A stretch of 59,592 bases of DNA from Bacteroides sp. (GTDB lineage Bacteria > Bacteroidota > Bacteroidia > Bacteroidales > Bacteroidaceae): positions 1 through 59,592 of the forward strand of contig JAMPDJ010000017.1 in assembly GCA_023665805.1 (NCBI GenBank). The letters are read 5' to 3'. How positions within the stretch are numbered: the stretch's first letter is position 1; each line of letters opens with the position of its first letter. The position numbers and the translations under genes are program-made. Below are positions 9,844-19,395 of the stretch, in pieces. Under the pieces are notes generated by a model that saw only the letters and a list, made by a program, of their open reading frames with translations, was not told where the DNA came from and did not search any database.

Positions 9844-11075
9844 CTTTTTCTCCTTGAAGATTTGTTACGTTTCTTGTCGGAATTAGGACGGGAAGTACGA
9901 CCATAATGTAACAAGTATGACACCTGACGGCTGAGAAGCGTGGCAACCACGGTCACGACAAACACGCCCAACCGCTGAGGGATCCATGGAATAAACAACA
10001 GGAACATGGCCAACCATATTGCCATGAAGTGATGCCAAAAGGTAACCTGCCCAGTCCATGCAGCCTTGACCACGTATGGCAGTGCCACCAACGGAAGCGG
10101 ATTCAACACGGCTACCAGCCAGTTGCTATCCAAGGACGGATGCTCGGAGAACAAGAAAACAAACATAATCAGGCAACCCGCCAGGCCATGTCCTAACATC
10201 AAAAACACGTCCACAAGCCAAAACATCTTACGGGTTAGGAATTCCAAAAGCATCAACAACAGTCCTGTGACAAAGACCAAACAGCCAAACTTCAACGGTG
10301 TCAACGGAAAACCTTTCACCGGAACTGCAGTTTTGCTTAATGCAGCATTCGCTTCAAGGACGATAACCGTTTCCTTTACCAAACAACGCGTATCCTTGAT
10401 ATCATCACGCACCACGGCATCAGCCAAAGCACGGCTGTAATACTCTGGAAGAAAACATGTGGCCCTGTGCGAAAGAACAGTATCTACTTCTGCCCCCAGC
10501 AACACATCATTGCCCTCCTGTGCCCAAGGAAACGCCTTGGTGTATTCGTGCATCATCTGTCGATAAGTATGGGGGGCTGTATCCCATGAATATGATATTT
10601 CCCCATCCACACAGGCATCCACACAATCCATAACACGCGTAGTGCAATTGTTGGTCAAGTAGTTATATCGGTACACGCGATTCTCCTCACGAATATTGTC
10701 ATAAAGATATGCCTTTACTGCTTCAGCCTCTTCCTGTGTAAGGTTCAGCACCTGAGCCACCACGCTACTGCCACGCTGACGGTATTCCTGCAAGAAGTAT
10801 TCCCAAGGAACGGCCACACACTGATAATCAGTTTTCCCAAGAACAAATTTCCAGATGAAATATTCGGTATTAAAATCAAAGACCCCATAATTGAACACAT
10901 AATCCACAGTTCTGGCCTTGTCTTGAAAACGGATAGCCGTATGTCCGTAAAGCGAATAAACCTCCTGGCCAGGAGAACAGGTCAATACACTGACCTCTAT
11001 GGCCCTGCTATCCCCAGCAGCATGCACATAAAGTACTCCCAAGACGAGAAGCATATACAGGATTACACGTTTCAT
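9840..11075 (-). CDS. DUF4105-family membrane protein
   Basis: A 411-aa protein with a signal peptide at the N-terminus (MKRVILYMLLVLGVLYVHA). A periplasmic DUF4105-like domain follows, recognisable by SLYGHTAIRF, NYGVFDFNTEYF, and YRYNYLTNNCTTRVMD near residue 150. This resembles papain-like periplasmic domains, in which the Cys and the upstream His (GHTA) would be the catalytic residues. The C-terminal part has about four to five hydrophobic segments and a basic tail (DKKRNKSSRRKR). The ATG at 11075 was preferred because a TAACTTTG -7 box sits at 11082-11089, upstream of it, and would be inside a longer version. First gene of the operon leading to secA. Confidence 0.8.
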   Translation of the reverse strand: MKRVILYMLLVLGVLYVHAAGDSRAIEVSVLTCSPGQEVYSLYGHTAIRFQDKARTVDYVFNYGVFDFNTEYFIWKFVLGKTDYQCVAVPWEYFLQEYRQRGSSVVAQVLNLTQEEAEAVKAYLYDNIREENRVYRYNYLTNNCTTRVMDCVDACVDGEISYSWDTAPHTYRQMMHEYTKAFPWAQEGNDVLLGAEVDTVLSHRATCFLPEYYSRALADAVVRDDIKDTRCLVKETVIVLEANAALSKTAVPVKGFPLTPLKFGCLVFVTGLLLMLLEFLTRKMFWLVDVFLMLGHGLAGCLIMFVFLFSEHPSLDSNWLVAVLNPLPLVALPYVVKAAWTGQVTFWHHFMAIWLAMFLLFIPWIPQRLGVFVVTVVATLLSRQVSYLLHYGRTSRPNSDKKRNKSSRRKR

Positions 11076-11196
11076 GGGGTACAAAGTTAAGGAAATATAT
11101 AGCATCTGATACTTCTCCGCACATAAAATATATACAAATAGGTATAGGAGCTACAATTTGTATTTGGGCACACTTGGCTGTTTGGAAGTTTTATTA

Positions 11197-11204
11197 TACC
11201 TTTG
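11197..11204 (+). promoter_or_regulatory. -7 box TACCTTTG of the outer-membrane protein/lptC unit
   Basis: TAnnTTTG element about 40 bp before the chosen GTG start. No well-spaced TTTG is found upstream. It excludes translation starts at or before 11202. Confidence 0.5.
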
Positions 11205-11243
11205 CATACGCATATTATAATTTCTGACAAAAAGCACTCTCAC

Positions 11244-12608
11244 GTGAACTTCATTAGACTCTCACACACATACCGCTTTGTCATGGCATTGCTCATGACA
11301 TTTTCATGTGCATACTCACATTCACAGAACGGGGGCGGAAAATCCTCGTATTCGCGCTTCGGCCTGGGATTGCTCAACGATCAAGCTCAGACGTGGAATA
11401 AATCCATGGGTGGTGTTGGTGTAGCATTGCCGTCGGGCAACAAACTCAATATCACGAACCCGGCCTCGTATGCTTATCTGGATTCGCTCAGCTTCATATT
11501 AGACGCAGGCATGTCCGGTAATTTTGGTCGCATGACAATGGGTAATGACAGCAAGAATGTAAACAGTGCTGGCTTTGACTACCTTGTGGCCGGTTTCCGA
11601 TTGCGAAAAAACTTGGGACTATCATTCGGCTTCAAGCCATACAGCACCGTGGATTACAACTATATAACCACTAGTCCCGATGCATTCAGGGACGAAATCA
11701 CAGGGGAACTGATACGCAACACCACACAATACCGCGGTACAGGTGGCCTGAATCAGGTATTTGCAGGTGTTGGATGGAAACCATTTTCCAACTTCTCCAT
11801 CGGTACTAACCTCGGAATCATGTGGGGAGGATACAACCATTTCATGTTGCAGAATTTCACGGTAAGTAACAGCAACAGTTCGTATTTTGATGGGTTCAAC
11901 TTTGTGCAACAGTCTGATGTACTGACATACAAACTGGACTTCGGCTTACAATATGCTTTCCGTGTCAGTCCACAGGATTGGCTCACCATAGGTGCCACCA
12001 TAGGCATTGGACACCAATTTGATGGAGACGCAGCCCTGTATAGATTCATGACTACCGGAGATACACTGAAAGTGGAAGCAGAAGACAACGCCTTCGATAT
12101 CCCTATGACATATGCCGGAGGTATAGCCTGGCAGCACAAGAACAATCTTATCGTATCGGCCGACATGCATTACCAATCATGGGGTAATTGCCGCATGCCA
12201 ATGATGGATATTGCCGATGGTGTGGTTTCATACCCCAGTACCAGCAAGATGTACAAGAACAACTTCATGATTAAGGCTGGTGCCGAGTATACTCCAAATC
12301 CATTCGATACTAACAGATATTACAAGCGCATAAAATACCGTATGGGTATCTCCTATAGTAGCCCCTACATGAACATTACCACGGGCAACACCCAATCAGC
12401 TACCCAAGAAGGACCTAATGAGCTGGCCGTCAGTTTGGGCATAGGAATGCCTATTAGCAATCGATACAACCGCTCTACGATAAATATAGGCCTACAGTGG
12501 CTTCGTCGTGCTCCCGGATCGGCAAGCCTGATTACAGAAAACTATTTTGTACTGAATCTTGGGGTGGCCTTCAATGAATCTTGGTTCATAAAATACAAGA
12601 TTCGGTAA
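11244..12608 (+). CDS. Outer-membrane beta-barrel protein upstream of lptC
   Basis: About 454 aa. The signal peptide ends near CAYSHSQ, and the mature part starts SSYSRFGLGLL, a sequence common in Bacteroidales barrel proteins. Amphipathic strands alternate with glycine-rich turns, and the final residues ESWFIKYKIR form a terminal strand. GTG 11244 gives a signal peptide with a positive n-region; ATG 11283 is a shorter alternative. Upstream codons overlap the promoter and are unlikely. Lipid or protein cargo is unknown. It precedes lptC by 13 bp, so a role in envelope biogenesis is a reasonable inference only. Confidence 0.8.
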   Translation: MNFIRLSHTYRFVMALLMTFSCAYSHSQNGGGKSSYSRFGLGLLNDQAQTWNKSMGGVGVALPSGNKLNITNPASYAYLDSLSFILDAGMSGNFGRMTMGNDSKNVNSAGFDYLVAGFRLRKNLGLSFGFKPYSTVDYNYITTSPDAFRDEITGELIRNTTQYRGTGGLNQVFAGVGWKPFSNFSIGTNLGIMWGGYNHFMLQNFTVSNSNSSYFDGFNFVQQSDVLTYKLDFGLQYAFRVSPQDWLTIGATIGIGHQFDGDAALYRFMTTGDTLKVEAEDNAFDIPMTYAGGIAWQHKNNLIVSADMHYQSWGNCRMPMMDIADGVVSYPSTSKMYKNNFMIKAGAEYTPNPFDTNRYYKRIKYRMGISYSSPYMNITTGNTQSATQEGPNELAVSLGIGMPISNRYNRSTINIGLQWLRRAPGSASLITENYFVLNLGVAFNESWFIKYKIR

Positions 12609-12621
12609 CCTCCACAGTATC

Positions 12622-13410
12622 ATGCGTTGGCCCTCACTTAAAGACAAAGTGGCACATAAGATACGCATCTCACCCCTCATAGGGATGGGATGCTTCTTGG
12701 TATTGGCTTCAGCCATGATATATTCCTTTATTAAGCATGACACCACTTCTAAAAATAGCCCAAGACAAATCAATGCCACAGCAGCACATATGCAGGATTC
12801 CATGCCTTCGTTACATAGCGTTGGCGTAAGCACCCTCATATCAGACTCCGGAGTAATACGCTACCATCTGGTGGCAGAGGAATGGGATATATATACACCA
12901 ACCAATCAAGCCGCCACATGGAAATTCGTCAAAGGCCTGTTGATGCTAAGATTGGACACAGAGTTGAACGTGGACCTGTATGTCCAAGCCGACACAGCAT
13001 ACCTTCACCAACAAAAACTCTGGGAACTACGTGGAAGGGTACGCATACGCAACATCGAGGGCACCAAATTCAATACAGAGGAACTCTTTTGGGACCTAAA
13101 CAAACATGAGATGTGGAACCATGCCTACATGACCATCATCACGCCCGAGCGCACATTGGAAGGCACGGAATTCCAAAGCAATGAAAATATGACACGCTAC
13201 TCAGTGATGAACTCCAAGGGCGACTTCCCCATGTCTGATGCAGATGGAGAACAACAGGATGCCCAGTCCGACACCACATTAACCTCTATCGTATCAGAAA
13301 GACATCCCGATGCAACCGATGCAACGCGACAACATATTCACGACACATCAGGTTCTACAATAATGGAACCGGCACCCACGAAGTACGACTTTCAGAAAGA
13401 AAAGAAATAA
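12622..13410 (+). CDS. lptC: LPS export protein LptC (YrbK family)
   Basis: A 262-aa bitopic protein. A transmembrane anchor near residues 16-36 (ISPLIGMGCFLVLASAMIY) is followed by a periplasmic beta-jellyroll of the LptC type. Family features seen: ISDSGVIRYHLVAEEWDIY (about 73-91), DLYVQADTAYLHQQKLWELRG (about 116-136), and FNTEELFWDLNKHEMW. LptC links the LptB2FG transporter to the LptA bridge in lipopolysaccharide transport. The C-terminal 60 residues are low-complexity and acidic/Thr-rich and probably disordered. Co-transcribed with the upstream barrel protein. Confidence 0.88.
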   Translation: MRWPSLKDKVAHKIRISPLIGMGCFLVLASAMIYSFIKHDTTSKNSPRQINATAAHMQDSMPSLHSVGVSTLISDSGVIRYHLVAEEWDIYTPTNQAATWKFVKGLLMLRLDTELNVDLYVQADTAYLHQQKLWELRGRVRIRNIEGTKFNTEELFWDLNKHEMWNHAYMTIITPERTLEGTEFQSNENMTRYSVMNSKGDFPMSDADGEQQDAQSDTTLTSIVSERHPDATDATRQHIHDTSGSTIMEPAPTKYDFQKEKK

Positions 13411-13838
13411 GAACAGCTAACCACACTATTTCACAAATCCGTCCGTAGCCACAAAGTTCATTTCCAGCATAGTCCCGATGTAGAGTTAATTTGGCACAAC
13501 CTAACAACATTCCAATAGCAAGATTCACACTATCCTTACTTTAATACAGAACCAACTAATCTCGCGAACATCTTCGGCACAGCATAGACCCAAAGAGCGT
13601 ATAGCACGAATACACGATAAGCACATCCTAACATTTGGCATACATATACAACATTGTCAAATTCCAATACCTATATATAAAATAAATAAGCCATCATTAA
13701 GGTATATCCGATAAAAATCACTAACTTTGTAATCTAAATGCGTGTAGCAGAAATGCTGTAGCTATTACATATTATACAGAGACACCCGTAAAAGCATTGT
13801 AAGAATTAAGAATAAACAAAAATAAGAAACCAAAAACT
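13411..13838. other. Gap between lptC and the PpiD-like gene
   Basis: 428 bp without a gene. The only feature seen is a TAACTTTG -7 box at 13723-13730, about 110 bp before the downstream gene. No terminator hairpin is obvious. In related genomes I recall a CorC/hemolysin-type gene between these two neighbours; none remains here. Confidence 0.5.
13723..13730 (+). promoter_or_regulatory. -7 box TAACTTTG for the PpiD-like gene
   Basis: TAnnTTTG element with no clear -33 TTTG. It predicts a leader of about 100 nt. Confidence 0.5.
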
Positions 13839-15989
13839 ATGGCAGCTTTACAAAAAGTAAGAAATGCCGGCCCATTTGTGGTAGGCGCGCTCTTTCTCGG
13901 TCTGATAGGCTTCATTGCATCAGACTGGACAAGAGTAGTAGAGATTTTTACTACCTCAAGCCGTAACACCGTAGGCACCATTTACGGTGAGAGCGTAAGT
14001 CTTCAAGATTTCAACAACATGGTTGACGAGTACACCAACGTCATCAAAACAAGCAACGGCATTTCCAACCTTACCGATGAGCAGATGCAGGGCATCCGCG
14101 ACCAAGTATGGCAGAACCTTGTGGAAAGTAAGCTCATCGAAAATGAGACCGAAAAACTTGGACTTGTTGTAACCGATAAGGAGTTGCAGCAAATCATTGT
14201 CAAGGGCGAACACCCTATGCTCATGCAAACTCCTTTCCGCAATCAACAGGGTAAGTTCGACTACGCCATGCTAAAGCAAACCTTGGATCAGTGCAGAGAG
14301 ATTCTTACCACACCGGACGCTTCTGCCGACCTTGTAGAAGAAGCTACCAGCTTGACCCAATGGTGGAAGTTCATCGAAAAAACATTGCGTAGCTCTTTAT
14401 TGGCACAGAAATATCAAAGCCTTTTGGCTGCCAGTATCATCAGCAATCCCGTGGCCGCACAGCAGAGTTTCGATGCACGTAATCAAGAAAATACCGTTTT
14501 AATGGCTGCCCTCCCCTATAGCAGCATAAAGGACAACGAGGTTACGTTTACCGACAAGGACTTGAAAGCTAAGTACGAAGAACTGAAAGGACTTTTTGAA
14601 ACACCTTTCGAAACTCGCGACATCAAGTATATTGACATAGCCGTGAAGGCCAGCAAAGAGGATGAAGCAGCTTTGAATGCCGAGATGAAGGAATATGCCC
14701 AACAGTTGGCCGATGGACAGGCTCCAGCCAAAGTTATTCGCGAAGCACGCTCCCTCGTAGCCTACTCCCCACTTCCTGTCACAAAGAAAGTTCTGCCCAT
14801 GGACATAGCCAATCAATTGGACAGCATGAGTGCAGGCCAGCAGGTGGGTCCATACTATAACAATGTGGACAATACAATGAACATCGTGCGTCTCATCTCT
14901 ACGCAAAGTATGCCCGACAGTATCCAATACCGCGTTATAGGCATACCTGGTATGGACATGGCATCAGCTGAAAAATCTGCCGATAGCATTATGACGGCTA
15001 TCAATGCAGGTGCTCCTTTTGACACCATAGCAAAAAATTACAATCAGAATGGAGAGAAAATGTGGATGACATCTTCTCAATACGAGGGTTCATACATAGA
15101 TGACACCAACAGACAAATCATTGAGGCCATCACCACTACTCCTGCAGGTACTTTGAAGAAGCTCTTGTTAGACGGCCAAAGCGTTCTCGTTATCAACGTA
15201 ATAGAGACCCGTAACCCTGTCAAGAAGTATGACGTAGCCATCGTAAAGACTGCTATGGATTTTTCCAAACAGACTTACGACAAGGCATTTTCCAATTTCT
15301 CCTCTTTCTTGGCAGGCAAGGATTCCGAATCTATTGACAGCACGGCAGAACAAGCTGGATATATCGTATTGCAGCGTGACAATATGCCTGGTACCGAGCA
15401 TAACATTGGTGGTATTAGCGGCACTCGCGACGCGCTCCGTTGGATATTCAATGAAGACACCAAGGTGGGTGATGTAAGCCCTCTCTATGAGTGTGGTAAC
15501 AACGACCACCTCATGTGCATCATCCTCGCAGGTATCACTCCCAAAGGTTACCTTTCATGGAAACAAGAAGATGTCAAGAGATTCCTGACAGAAGAGGTCA
15601 TCAAGGACAAGAAGGCAGCCATGCTCCAGACAAAGATAGCAGAAGCCAAGAACGTTGCCGAGATAGCCAAGCTTCCAGGGGCCGTAACTGACACGTTGCG
15701 TCGCATATCCTTTGCTCAACCATTTTTCGTAGCCAAGACCGGAAATATGGAACCTGCACTCTGTGGCAGTATCAGCACAGCGACAAAGGGCGAATTCAAG
15801 AATGGCATTCGTGGCAACGCTGCGGTATACGCTTACCAAGTATTGGCAACAGACAAAGGTGAAGGCAAATTGGATCAGAAACAGGAGCAGGCAACCCTCA
15901 CACAGAATGCCCTACGCTCCATCAACACTTTCCAGAACGACCTATACCGCAAGGCTAATGTTGAGGATCAGCGTTACCTGTTCTACTAA
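13839..15989 (+). CDS. ppiD: Periplasmic peptidyl-prolyl isomerase/chaperone, PpiD-SurA type
   Basis: A 716-aa inner-membrane-anchored folding factor. A single transmembrane segment lies near residues 12-30 (PFVVGALFLGLIGFIAS). A SurA_N-like helical domain follows (VSLQDFNNMVDEYTNVIK ... LVESKLIENETEKLGLVVTD). The centre (about 355-450) has the layout of a parvulin domain but without a crisp catalytic signature, so it may act mainly as a chaperone. The C-terminus ends in a helical segment (NTFQNDLYRKANVEDQRYLFY). PpiD-like proteins receive substrates from the Sec translocon. The gene ends just before a strong intrinsic terminator. Confidence 0.88.
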   Translation: MAALQKVRNAGPFVVGALFLGLIGFIASDWTRVVEIFTTSSRNTVGTIYGESVSLQDFNNMVDEYTNVIKTSNGISNLTDEQMQGIRDQVWQNLVESKLIENETEKLGLVVTDKELQQIIVKGEHPMLMQTPFRNQQGKFDYAMLKQTLDQCREILTTPDASADLVEEATSLTQWWKFIEKTLRSSLLAQKYQSLLAASIISNPVAAQQSFDARNQENTVLMAALPYSSIKDNEVTFTDKDLKAKYEELKGLFETPFETRDIKYIDIAVKASKEDEAALNAEMKEYAQQLADGQAPAKVIREARSLVAYSPLPVTKKVLPMDIANQLDSMSAGQQVGPYYNNVDNTMNIVRLISTQSMPDSIQYRVIGIPGMDMASAEKSADSIMTAINAGAPFDTIAKNYNQNGEKMWMTSSQYEGSYIDDTNRQIIEAITTTPAGTLKKLLLDGQSVLVINVIETRNPVKKYDVAIVKTAMDFSKQTYDKAFSNFSSFLAGKDSESIDSTAEQAGYIVLQRDNMPGTEHNIGGISGTRDALRWIFNEDTKVGDVSPLYECGNNDHLMCIILAGITPKGYLSWKQEDVKRFLTEEVIKDKKAAMLQTKIAEAKNVAEIAKLPGAVTDTLRRISFAQPFFVAKTGNMEPALCGSISTATKGEFKNGIRGNAAVYAYQVLATDKGEGKLDQKQEQATLTQNALRSINTFQNDLYRKANVEDQRYLFY

Positions 15990-16033
15990 TGTACATCAAA
16001 CTTAGAAACTGTATACCATAATTCATATTACAA

Positions 16034-16087
16034 ATACAGAAAAGCAGGAGATAGACACGCTGATATCTATCTCCTGCTTTTCTGTAT
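16034..16087. terminator. Intrinsic terminator after the PpiD-like gene
   Basis: Perfect 21-bp inverted repeat: left arm 16034-16054, right arm 16067-16087, core AAAGCAGGAGATAG/CTATCTCCTGCTTT. The A-run and T-run at the outer ends allow use in both directions. Confidence 0.88.
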
Positions 16088-16296
16088 AGTTTTAGTATAG
16101 CAATCTTCAAATTCTATAGAAACGACAATTCATATTATTAGTATCCGGTAAAGCCTACAAGTCCTGTCTTGACTTTCTTTTGTCCCCACAGACATCCAAC
16201 ATATTGAAGGCATAGAATCTTCATTTGGAGATAAGTATCCATCAAAAGAGCCGGAAATGTGCAAACATAGCATTTTTATCAACGCCCCCACTTAAA

Positions 16297-16491
16297 CCCA
16301 AATCGGTCATTAGAACGTCAATTTGTATAAATCAGATGATTTATATTGCCTTTTCCTCCATTTTTGCCTTTCTCTTCGCCGTCTTGCTTCCCGTTTGGTC
16401 TTGCCATAGCTCGCTATGCCTTCGACAAAACGGTTGCAATACGAACGAACATAAAGGCAAAACGGATTGGAAATCTAATGACTGATTCGGG
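16297..16491. mobile_element. 195-bp MITE-like element, copy 2 (inverted)
   Basis: Reverse-complement counterpart of the element at 3930-4124, the same length, differing by roughly a dozen substitutions by eye. Its ends are CCCAAATCGGTCATTAGA on the left and CTAATGACTGATTCGGG on the right. Flanking TTAAA/TTAAA bases may be part of the inverted ends or a short target duplication. Confidence 0.75.
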
Positions 16492-16653
16492 TTAAAGGAT
16501 GACATTTTTAGCAGACAGTACTTTCCTTGGAACGAAGGGCTTGGCTTAGCATAAAACAACTCAGAACAAGAGGCTAAACACGTTTACCGGACACAAATAA
16601 ATTCATACAGCCCGTCCATTCCGATTTCTTGTACATGACAGTTCTATCTTAAC

Positions 16654-16815
16654 TTAAGTAAGCAGCGAGAATTGGTTTATACCATTCTTCAAGATTCTCA
16701 AGCCGATTCTCGTTCTTACTCATCAGTCATTATGAACGCCCATAACTCCATCTTCGTAAAATTGAAACTCAGCCAGATAAACTCAAATATAAACTAATTT
16801 CCGCTACTTACTTAA
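16654..16815. mobile_element. Candidate 162-bp element with 28-bp imperfect inverted ends
   Basis: The left end (16654-16681) begins TTAAGTAAGCAGCGAG. The right end (16788-16815) reads, in reverse complement, TTAAGTAAGTAGCGGA. The two 28-bp arms match at 24 positions. The interior is A/T-rich and non-coding. It is unrelated in sequence to the 195-bp element. Confidence 0.5.
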
Positions 16816-16842
16816 ACGGCTTGACATCACCGATGTTCCAAT

Positions 16843-17124
16843 TCATTCTACAGGTTTCTGTATCATTTCGTGATACTCCTCCACCCTTTCCATCAAAACC
16901 TTGGCATATGAGCATAGAGGTATTATTTTCATTCCTTGGCTGCGTGCATACCCTATAGCCACATCTACAAGCACACGGCCCACTCCACGCCCCTGTACAT
17001 AAGCACGGGTATGTGTGATTGTCATAGTATGATCTGACAATTCGTATTCGATGTTTCCTATTTCATTTCCATCCTCCATGGCATAGAATATGCCTTTTGC
17101 TGCATTATGTTCAATTATAATCAT
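16843..17124 (-). CDS. GNAT-fold N-acetyltransferase (YjdJ-like, small form)
   Basis: A 93-aa protein of the minimal GCN5-related acetyltransferase group. The acetyl-CoA pyrophosphate-binding loop appears as VQGRGVGRVLVDVAIGYARSQ near residues 43-63 (R/Q-x-x-G-x-G/A). The C-terminal VxPLCSYA-like strand (IIPLCSYAKVLME) is also typical of the group. The substrate is unknown. It is a single-gene unit, and the next gene on this strand (aspS, upstream) is closed by a terminator at 17249-17292. Confidence 0.82.
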   Translation of the reverse strand: MIIIEHNAAKGIFYAMEDGNEIGNIEYELSDHTMTITHTRAYVQGRGVGRVLVDVAIGYARSQGMKIIPLCSYAKVLMERVEEYHEMIQKPVE

Positions 17125-17248
17125 CGTCAGTATTTTTATCAGAATGCGGACTATAGTATTTTGCCATAATCCTCATAAAAGTTCAAGAACCACTGTATAT
17201 ATCCCTATTCATAGACCTACTCATGCAAGAACACGTCTTCAAAACTAC

Positions 17249-17292
17249 AATATGGACAAGCTCCCAACAGTAAAGTGGAACTTGTCCATATT
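17249..17292 (-). terminator. Terminator after aspS
   Basis: Arms AATATGGACAAG (17249-17260) and CTTGTCCATATT (17281-17292) form a perfect 12-bp stem 40 bp beyond the aspS stop. It is followed on the minus strand by a T-containing tract. Confidence 0.7.
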
Positions 17293-17331
17293 ATTTCCAG
17301 TTTAACTCGATGTCTTTAGCTTGACATGGCA

Positions 17332-19143
17332 TTATAGCTCATTAGCTATAGCATCATCGCTGAGATTTACGGATATGCAAAGCTCGTCCATCTGTTTTTG
17401 ATCAATAATACCAGGAGCATCCAGCATGACATCACGACCACTGTTGTTCTTGGGGAACGCAATCACATCACGGATACTGTCCAACTCGGCAAAGAGACTG
17501 ACAAAGCGGTCCAAACCATATGCCAGACCTCCATGAGGAGGAGCACCATACTTGAAAGCATTCATCAGGAATCCGAACTTCTCCTGAGCCTGCTCGGGAG
17601 TGAAACCAAGGATTTCGAAGATCTTCTGCTGCAGCTTGGCATCGTGGATACGTATGCTGCCACCACCTACCTCCACTCCATTGATAACCATGTCGTAAGC
17701 ATTTGCACGGACCTTGGCGGGATTGGTATCCAACAGAGGAATATCTTCGGGTTTAGGTGAAGTGAAAGGATGATGCATGGCCATAAGACGCTGCTCTTCA
17801 TCGCTCCATTCGTACATCGGGAAGTCCACCACCCACAGACAAGAGAACTGGTCCTTTGGCCTGAGTCCCATACGTTGTCCCATTTCAAGACGCAGTTCAC
17901 ATAGTTGCTTTCTCACCTTCATTGCATTGTCACCAGAGAGTACGAGAATGAGGTCGCCTGGACGGGCATTCATCTTGTCCCTCAATACAGAGAGAGTATC
18001 CTGAGCATAGAATTTGTCCACACTGCTCTTGACATTGCCATCCTGTTCCACACGAGCATATACCAGTCCTTTGGCACCTATCTGAGGACGTTTGACAAAA
18101 TCGGTAAGCTGGTCCAGTTGCTTGCGTGTGAGTACAGCCTGACCCTCGCAACAGATGGCACCGATATATTGGGCGGAATCAAATACGGAGAAGCCTTCGG
18201 GAAAGATACTTTCAACAATCTCGTCAGAGGCGTTATCCTGTTGCATATTTTTCAGTTCAACGAACTTCATGCCAAAACGAGTATCGGGCTTGTCGCTGCC
18301 GTAGAACTTCATGGCATCCGCCCATGTCATACGTGGCAGGGCAGGAATATCTATACCCTTCAGTTCCTTGAAGAGATGACGGCTCATACCCTCGAACACC
18401 TGCAAGATGTCTTCCTGCTCCACAAACGACATTTCACAGTCTATCTGAGTAAACTCAGGCTGGCGGTCGGCACGCAAATCCTCGTCCCTGAAACACTTTA
18501 CAATCTGAAAATAACGGTCCATGCCAGCCACCATCAGCAATTGCTTCAAAGTCTGAGGACTTTGCGGAAGAGCATAGAACTGTCCTGGATTCATACGTGA
18601 AGGCACCACGAAGTCACGTGCTCCCTCAGGAGTGGAATTGACCAATACCGGTGTTTCAATCTCCAAGAAGCCCTGTTGATCCAAATAGCGACGCACTTCG
18701 AAAGCAAACTTATGCCTAAGTTCCAGATTCTTGCGTACGCAAGGACGGCGTAAGTCCAGATAACGGTACTTCATGCGGATGTCGTCACCACCATCGCTCT
18801 GTTCCTCAATGGTAAAAGGCGGAGTAAGAGACTCGTTGATGATATTCAATTCCGTCACCATTATCTCCACCTCTCCAGTGGGCAGATTATTGTTTTTGGA
18901 ATAACGCTCCACCACCTTGCCTTTGGCCTGGATTACATACTCTCTACCAAGCTTACCTGCCTTGGCCTTCAATTCCTCACAGCAGTCCTCGCCGAATGCA
19001 AGCTGGGTTATGCCATAACGATCACGCAAATCCACAAAGGTCAATGCACCCAAGTTGTGCACGCTTTGTACCCATCCGGCTAGGATGACCTCCTCGCCTA
19101 CATTGGAGAGACGAAGCTCACCACAATTCTTTGTTCTAAACAT
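17332..19143 (-). CDS. aspS: Aspartyl-tRNA synthetase
   Basis: A 603-aa class II synthetase charging tRNA-Asp. An N-terminal OB-fold anticodon-binding domain (about 1-110; [24 protein letters not shown]) is followed by the catalytic core. Class II motif 2 is [20 protein letters not shown] near residue 215, and motif 3 is [13 protein letters not shown] near 565. The bacterial-type GAD insertion lies in between. ATG 19143 ([11 protein letters not shown]) was chosen because bacterial AspRS begin M-[YF]-R-T-x-x-C-G-E-L; the longer form adds eight untypical residues. It is transcribed away from the neighbouring tRNA-Lys terminator, with no overlap. Confidence 0.97.
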   Translation of the reverse strand: MFRTKNCGELRLSNVGEEVILAGWVQSVHNLGALTFVDLRDRYGITQLAFGEDCCEELKAKAGKLGREYVIQAKGKVVERYSKNNNLPTGEVEIMVTELNIINESLTPPFTIEEQSDGGDDIRMKYRYLDLRRPCVRKNLELRHKFAFEVRRYLDQQGFLEIETPVLVNSTPEGARDFVVPSRMNPGQFYALPQSPQTLKQLLMVAGMDRYFQIVKCFRDEDLRADRQPEFTQIDCEMSFVEQEDILQVFEGMSRHLFKELKGIDIPALPRMTWADAMKFYGSDKPDTRFGMKFVELKNMQQDNASDEIVESIFPEGFSVFDSAQYIGAICCEGQAVLTRKQLDQLTDFVKRPQIGAKGLVYARVEQDGNVKSSVDKFYAQDTLSVLRDKMNARPGDLILVLSGDNAMKVRKQLCELRLEMGQRMGLRPKDQFSCLWVVDFPMYEWSDEEQRLMAMHHPFTSPKPEDIPLLDTNPAKVRANAYDMVINGVEVGGGSIRIHDAKLQQKIFEILGFTPEQAQEKFGFLMNAFKYGAPPHGGLAYGLDRFVSLFAELDSIRDVIAFPKNNSGRDVMLDAPGIIDQKQMDELCISVNLSDDAIANEL

Positions 19144-19208
19144 GCTATATTTGTATTTATCTATCATTGGATTTCATCTCTCTCACCTTCCGTTGTTGCC
19201 ATCAAAGC

Positions 19209-19238
19209 AAAAGGGATGACCTTGAGGTCATCCCTTTC
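19209..19238 (-). terminator. Terminator of tRNA-Lys
   Basis: AAAAGGGATGACC / GGTCATCCCTTT hairpin directly after the 3' end of the minus-strand tRNA, with a 4-nt loop. Confidence 0.8.
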
Positions 19239-19243
19239 TGAAG

Positions 19244-19316
19244 TACGCCCTCAGGGGCTCGAACCCTGGACCCATTGATTAAGAGTCAATTGCTCTACCA
19301 ACTGAGCTAAGGACGC
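19244..19316 (-). tRNA. tRNA-Lys (anticodon CTT)
   Basis: A 73-nt cloverleaf on the minus strand. Acceptor GCGTCCT pairs with AGGGCGT (with G-U pairs). The D-arm is GCTC...GAGC, the anticodon stem ATTGA/TCAAT with loop CTCTTAA (anticodon CTT), and the T-arm CAGGG-TTCGAGC-CCCTG. The discriminator is A. No CCA is encoded. Confidence 0.95.
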
Positions 19317-19337
19317 ATCGTTTTGTTTTTCCGAGTG

Positions 19338-19369
19338 CAAAGGTACGGACTTTATGCGGAACGGCCAAA
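19338..19369 (-). promoter_or_regulatory. Promoter of tRNA-Lys
   Basis: On the minus strand, TTTG (19366-19369), exactly 20 bp, then TACCTTTG (19338-19345). This is a full match to the Bacteroidetes primary-sigma consensus, about 22 bp before the tRNA. Confidence 0.85.
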
Positions 19370-19395
19370 TAATCGGACAAGTTTTTTTATTGTTT

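Larger units (their letters stand above)
15990..16842. other. Long intergenic region with two transposon-like elements
   Basis: About 850 bp without a gene between the PpiD-like gene and the GNAT gene. It contains the terminator at 16034-16087, the inverted second copy of the 195-bp MITE-like element (16297-16491) and a different element with 28-bp inverted ends (16654-16815). Nothing else was recognised. Confidence 0.7.
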
